Source: Setophaga petechia (lineage: Eukaryota > Chordata > Aves > Passeriformes > Parulidae). Taken from it: 64,000 nt of DNA. Shown in pieces: positions 59,750 to 64,000 of the stretch; the first letter of the stretch is position 1, and each line of letters begins with the position of its first letter. Both the position numbers and the translations under genes were made by a program. The stretch spans positions 28,762,557-28,826,556 of the forward strand of contig JANCRA010000008.1 of the NCBI GenBank assembly GCA_024362935.1. The letters run 5' to 3'. Under the pieces are notes generated by a model. It did not search any database. It was not told where the DNA came from and saw nothing but the letters and a program-made list of their open reading frames with translations.

Positions 59750-61829
59750 CCTGGGAATAGCAAAGTGCAGAATTTTATTACATGTACTGCAAATCTCACA
59801 AGAGATATCCAGCATGCTCTAGGACTCAGGTTTCCAACTGTTTCATGCTGCAAGAGTAATTAAAATTGACTGTTGATGAGGATTGGAGGTATTTGTCCTC
59901 CTCTGAAAAGCCTGCCACAATACCAGCCCGTCATTATACTCATATGAAAACCATATTCCTTCCTCCACACCACCTTTATGGCTGCTTTGGTTGCAGTTTT
60001 ATGGACTCAGGGCCCATAACTTTGCTTTGACCCTGAAAGACAAATTAATGCAAAATAAATCATTGTGAAACTCAGAGCATGCCAGCATGTTCCATCACAT
60101 CTCTTTGGAAAACTCACCAAATTTCAGCAGGTGTAGCATACCAGTATACAGCTGTAACAAAATTATGTTCAGTAACAAAATTATGACTAATTACACTTTG
60201 GTTTCTGATTGTTTTGTATGGATAGTATTTTAAGGATTTAATGAGCAAATTTAAATGGATCGTCCAATGAAACAGCACAATTTACATGAGCAGAAAAGCT
60301 GAATGAATGTTTCATTCACTTCTTAGTTTTATTCTGCTTCCAGCTGCTTTCCATAGTTTTCCTGAACAATGGATATTCCCTGTTTTTTTCTGCTCTTCTC
60401 TTAATTGTTATTTTTCAGACATTAAATTTACTATTTTTCTTCCTTTGTGTGTAGAAGTAGTTTTGTAGCAGTTACTGGTTGTTTTTTTTTTTTTTTTAAC
60501 ATGAATTATATTTGTAGAAATTGTGACCCAAAGAGACAAAAATTAGAACTCAAAAAAAGTCTTCAGAAAACATAAACATCTATAGAACTTGGTCTGAATC
60601 CAATTCAAATTTTAAAAAATTGTCTAGGTTTAAAAACACTTCTAAGTCAAAGTTTTAACCCCTGTAAAATTTGGCTATATCTTAATGTGAAATTGATTGC
60701 TAGGAACAGAGTTATTCACTGGCACCATATTATGGATAGGCAGTGCAGGGAGGTTATATCCAGGGAAGAGGTGGGAACTAGAAACCATTCTGAGATCTAC
60801 TTCTATTCCTGATTCTATTCTGTTTTGATACTTGGTTTTTTTACTGTAGCCAAATTTTCTACATGATATTGTGTTGATCTGCATGCTATGTGTAGTCACT
60901 TGCCCAAATTATTCCCTGACTCTTGTTTCTCCTTGCAACCCATTTCCCTGGCCTGTGGGTAAGGGAATTACAACTTACTCCAATGCCCTGCAACCTGAGA
61001 TTTAAGTATTATGGCTGCTGACATAAAAGGGGATCTCATTCTCTTTTATTCCTCCCAGCATATGACCTCAATCTCTATCCTTTAGATAGCTGATTATCCA
61101 GATCCTCTGACTCTCTCTTAATCCCTTCTCCTTCATTTCACTGAGACTGCTTATGGAGTAAACCAGGATTTTCTTTAAGTGAGGTGGAATTATCTAGTTT
61201 TTTCTCAAATCACCAATGTATATTTAGCAAGACATTGGGCTGATGAAAACATAATTGTAATAAGCCGTGCTAAGGGTTCTGAATCTAAGGTTTGTTTATA
61301 CAATTTGCATTATAAATAAGAACTTGGGCTTTTTTTTTTTTAATGAGATATATTTGAGGTTACTCATATACAGCCCTAAAAAGGCACACAAAAAATTAGC
61401 AAGGGATTTATTTTGCGTAACTAGATCAAGGGTAGAATTTGCTCTTCACAAAGGAAAGAAATAACACAGCTTGCAGGAAATTGATCAATGCCTCCAGACC
61501 CATATTGTGAATTTTTCTTCTTTCATCTTTACACATTGAAATAAAGGGACCTATCTGTTTCAACTGGGGTTTTATAGTTATGATTTACCTGCACTGAGTT
61601 ATCTGTCTCCTTGTTGGCAAGCAGGTGGATAATCCCCTATCTGAAAATGTTGCATTTATACAATGAGCTTTTTTGGGCAAACATCAGAAGTGACCACAGT
61701 CTCAAAAAACAAGGAAGAACACAAATTCGAAGAAAAACACAGCATAATAGACCTTCTCATATTGTGCTCAAGGGGACTCCAGGGACCAGCCAATCCATAC
61801 AAGAAGAATAGTGTGAGCTAGATGGGACC
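59749..61829. other. Unique AT-rich DNA, no gene seen
   Basis: T-runs lie at 60482-60498 and 61331-61341. Short frames at 60675-60899 minus, 61267-61464 plus and 61611-61811 plus are unrecognised. No repeats are recognised. Confidence 0.55.
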
Positions 61830-62110
61830 CAGTATGATTAATCACCTGAGCAATGCAGATTTAGCGCATTAGGTGAAAAGATAAATGTGTAAAACGCTGT
61901 GTCAGAACCCATGGAGTGGCCCACACGGTAATTCAGGGTCAGTAATTGAACTTCACTCTAATTATCCTGGGGAGATAATATTAACTTATAGTTGAGTGTG
62001 AAAGAGAGAGTCCATAATTCATCACTCGATGGGGCTGCTCATTGCATTGTGTTATTGAAATATGATGGCTCCATTTTTATCCTGTCATAATGACAACTGA
62101 TGTGCTTATT
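61830..62110. promoter_or_regulatory. Candidate conserved non-coding element, rich in homeodomain-type sites
   Basis: A unique sequence with four CpGs (tagCGcatt, aaaCGctg, acaCGgta, actCGatg) and several palindromic sites. GATTAATC (61836-61843) directly abuts the E-box CACCTG (61843-61848). GTAATTG lies near 61942, CTAATTATC near 61958, and a perfect 11-bp palindrome GTCATAATGAC at 62084-62094. The density and spacing of these sites and the absence of any repeat match make this the best enhancer candidate in the right half. No alignment was available to test it. Confidence 0.33.
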
Positions 62111-62571
62111 TTCTTTCTCTGTGCCTCCAGGGGATGATGAAATAGTAAGCAAACATTCTTTCTGGTGAAAGAACAGCACTTTATCACACTGGCTTCAGCT
62201 CTAAAAAAGCACTTGCAATCTCAGAAACAATTTCTAGAATGAAGACCAGGCATTTCCGCTTGCATTGGGGTTGTAGTCAGCTAACCTAAAGATAAGCCAC
62301 TGCCTTTTTCTTTTTATGAGATATAATTTTTCCTTTCTCAGTTACCAGTTTCAGTTTCTTAATTTTTTTTGAAAAGTTTCCTTTCCTTCTCTAATTTTCC
62401 CAGGATACATTTGGCTTTTATTCTGCTCCTTTCAAAAATACAAGTTTTCATCAGCAAATATTTTAAAATCAGCCCTGCATCCAGTTTGACTTTATTCAGC
62501 GTCTTAAAAGCATTCAAATTTTTTCTGTGTCAAGAACTTCCTATGGCAAACTTTTTCTCCAAGTAAAGCAG
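62111..62571. other. T-rich unique DNA, no gene seen
   Basis: Pyrimidine-rich, with the 65-aa plus frame at 62369-62566 composed of Phe/Ser/Leu. It is not a gene. Confidence 0.6.
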
Positions 62572-64000
62572 ATTCATAGACTCATAGAATGGTTTGTGTT
62601 GGGAGGGACCTTCAAGTTAATCTAGTTCCAACCACCTTGCCATGAGCAGGGACATCTTCCACTAGACCAGGATGCTCAAAGCTCCATCCAATGTGGTCTG
62701 GAATACTTCTGAATGATGGGGCATCCACAGCTTCTCCAGGCAACCTGTGTCTGTATCTCACCACTCCCCCAATGAACCATTTCTTCCTAATATCCAATCT
62801 AAACCTACTGTCATTTTAAAGCCATGCCTCGTTGTCCTATTACTACAAGCCCTTGCAAAAAGTCACTCTCCAGTTACCTCATAGGTCCCCTTTAGGTATT
62901 GGAAAGTCCACATCCAGCTTGCATCTGGGATTGCCCTGACCCAGATGCAGAACTTTGCACTTGGACTTGTGGAACGTCTTAAGGTTCACATGGATCCAGC
63001 TCTCCAGATCTCTCTCTCAAGATTCCTCTGGATGGCATCTCTTCCATGTCAATTGCTCCACACAGCTTGGTGACATTGGCAAACTTGCTGAGGGTGCACT
63101 GAATCCTGCTGTCCATGTCACCATCAGAGATGTCAAACAGCGCCAGTCCCAATACCGACCCTGAGGAAATTACTTGACAGTAGTCTATACTTGGACATCC
63201 AACCACTGACCAAATCTCTTTGGGTGCAACCACCCAGCCTATTGCTTCTCCACTGAGTGGTACATCTGTCAAATCCATGTCTGTCTGGTTTAACAACGAG
63301 GATGTCACAAAGGGACAGATTCAAGTGCTTTCCACAAGTCCAGACAGACAATTTCAGTTGCTCTTCACTTATTCACCAACTCTGTAACCCTGACATAGAA
63401 AGCCACCAAATTTTTTAGACACAATTTTCTCTTAGTGAAGTCACGTTGGCTTTCAAACAAAAATCACCTCCTTATCTTCCATGTGCCTTAGGATACTTTC
63501 CAGGAACACCTGCTCTATGAGCTTGCTGAGCACAGAGGTGTGACTGACTGACTTGCAGTTCCCCAGGTCTTGGGTTTTTTTAGCATTTTTTTAAATTGAG
63601 TCTATTTTCCCCCCTTTTTCCAGTCAGTAGGAGCCTTCCTGTACTGCCACAATGTCTCAAATATGATGGATAGTGACCTAGCCACTTCATCTGCCCGTTC
63701 CCTCAGAACCCGTGGATGCATCTCATCAGGTTTAGAGAAGTAATAGATGCCTCATCACTGAAAGTGTTCCAGACCAAACTGGATGGGGATCCAGTGAAGA
63801 TCATGGCAGGGAGGTTGGAACGGGATGATCTTTAAGCTGCCTTCCAACCCAAGCCATTTGATGATTCTACAAGTTGCACACCTTCAGGTTCCTTAATGGT
63901 CTCAAACCTGATCTTTTCCTGCAGTAAATGGTTTTCATTCTCCCAATCTCTACCTTTGCCTTCTGCAACTTGGGCAATGTGGCTGAAGAACTTGCCTTTT
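62572..64000 (-). mobile_element. Long CR1 LINE with reverse-transcriptase remnant, interrupted and running off the window
   Basis: The 3' end at 62572 reads (as complement) cattcatagactcatagaat-type tail, then the CR1 3' UTR to about 62906 (ccatgagcagggacatcttc, 'cttcctaatatccaatctaaac', 'tttaggtattggaaag'). Next it jumps to ORF2. 62979-63308, read backwards, matches the RT core. The region around SGSVLG / LFDI...DMDS...CTLSKFA..TKL is recognisable, but the catalytic YADD/FADD box is Phe-Ala-Asn-Val (63072-63083). Further up, 63385-63455 encodes the SQ..FTK...CL.NLVAFY segment. Frame is broken by stops and small indels, so the element is dead. It is split by a nested CR1 at 63734-63869 and continues to the window edge. 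Confidence 0.93.
63734..63869 (+). mobile_element. CR1 3'-end fragment nested inside the opposite-oriented CR1
   Basis: A plus-oriented CR1 end: agagaagtaatagatgcctc, 'catcactgaaagtgttccagaccaaactggatggggatcc', 'ggttggaacgggatgatctttaagctgccttccaacccaagcc' and the tail atgattcta. Host-element sequence resumes at once on both sides. ...gcatctcatcaggt lies before it, and ttgcacaccttcaggttcc after it, as in an uninterrupted CR1 RT gene. It is therefore a later insertion of about 136 bp into the older element. Confidence 0.9.

Noticed and set aside
62612..63351. Minus-strand open frames as host genes
   Set aside because: They are pieces of the CR1 3' UTR and reverse transcriptase, with broken frames.
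1..64000. CRISPR array, bacterial operon, phage or plasmid features
   Set aside because: No regularly spaced repeats and no dense long open frames. CR1 elements identify the DNA as avian nuclear.

Overview
The window looks like non-coding avian nuclear DNA, most likely from a songbird or close relative. The evidence is a dozen fragments of CR1, the dominant LINE of bird genomes. Several keep its hallmark 3' end, a short tandem of ATTCTATG/ATTCTGTG units (12811-12838, 18811-18820, 29660-29690, 38209-38227, 47645-47672). The 660-bp copy at 41022-41682 resembles, from memory, the CR1-J type common in passerines, so the passerine assignment is only an inference. Composition is AT-rich (mid-30s to high-30s % GC by eye), interspersed repeats are sparse, and processed pseudogenes and CpG islands are absent, as in a bird gene desert or a very long intron.

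I find no convincing protein-coding gene, tRNA, rRNA, snRNA or CRISPR array. The longest open frames (160 aa at 28763-29245 minus, 143 aa at 56064-56495 plus, 130 aa at 4738-5130 minus, 124 aa at 31397-31771 minus) are low-complexity or unrecognisable, and are about what chance gives in 64 kb of AT-rich DNA. The one stretch with exon-like character is 49430-49695 on the minus strand: a membrane-like hydrophobic segment and a good donor site, but two in-frame stops.

Layout. 1-5 kb: unique sequence with a CpG-retaining cluster at 3.0-4.6 kb that may be conserved regulatory DNA. 5.6-8.5 kb: a CR1 scrap, a GC-richer patch and two local duplications. 10.3-11.6 kb: an old, decayed CR1-type LINE still showing reverse-transcriptase remnants on the minus strand. 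11.8 kb: an imperfect palindrome carrying a full CRE octamer. 12.7-29.7 kb: four CR1 3' ends in unique sequence, plus a 220-bp polypurine tract. 30.2 kb: a possible LTR remnant of an endogenous retrovirus. 33-37 kb: duplicated POU octamers, a composite direct/inverted repeat and three regulatory-looking patches. 41.0-41.7 kb: a 660-bp CR1. 45-46 kb: two regulatory-looking patches around a strong G-quadruplex candidate. 53.6 kb: a MIR-like SINE remnant. 55.2-55.6 kb: a candidate regulatory block and an old diverged duplication. 61.8-62.1 kb: another strong candidate conserved block. 62.6-64.0 kb: a long minus-strand CR1 with RT coding remnants, an apparent internal deletion and a second, opposite-oriented CR1 nested in it. 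It runs off the right edge.

No genes act together here. If the window has a function it is probably cis-regulatory, through the CpG-retaining, homeodomain-site-rich patches. Those patches were picked by eye from composition and motifs and need a cross-species alignment to confirm. I see no sign of a new gene system.
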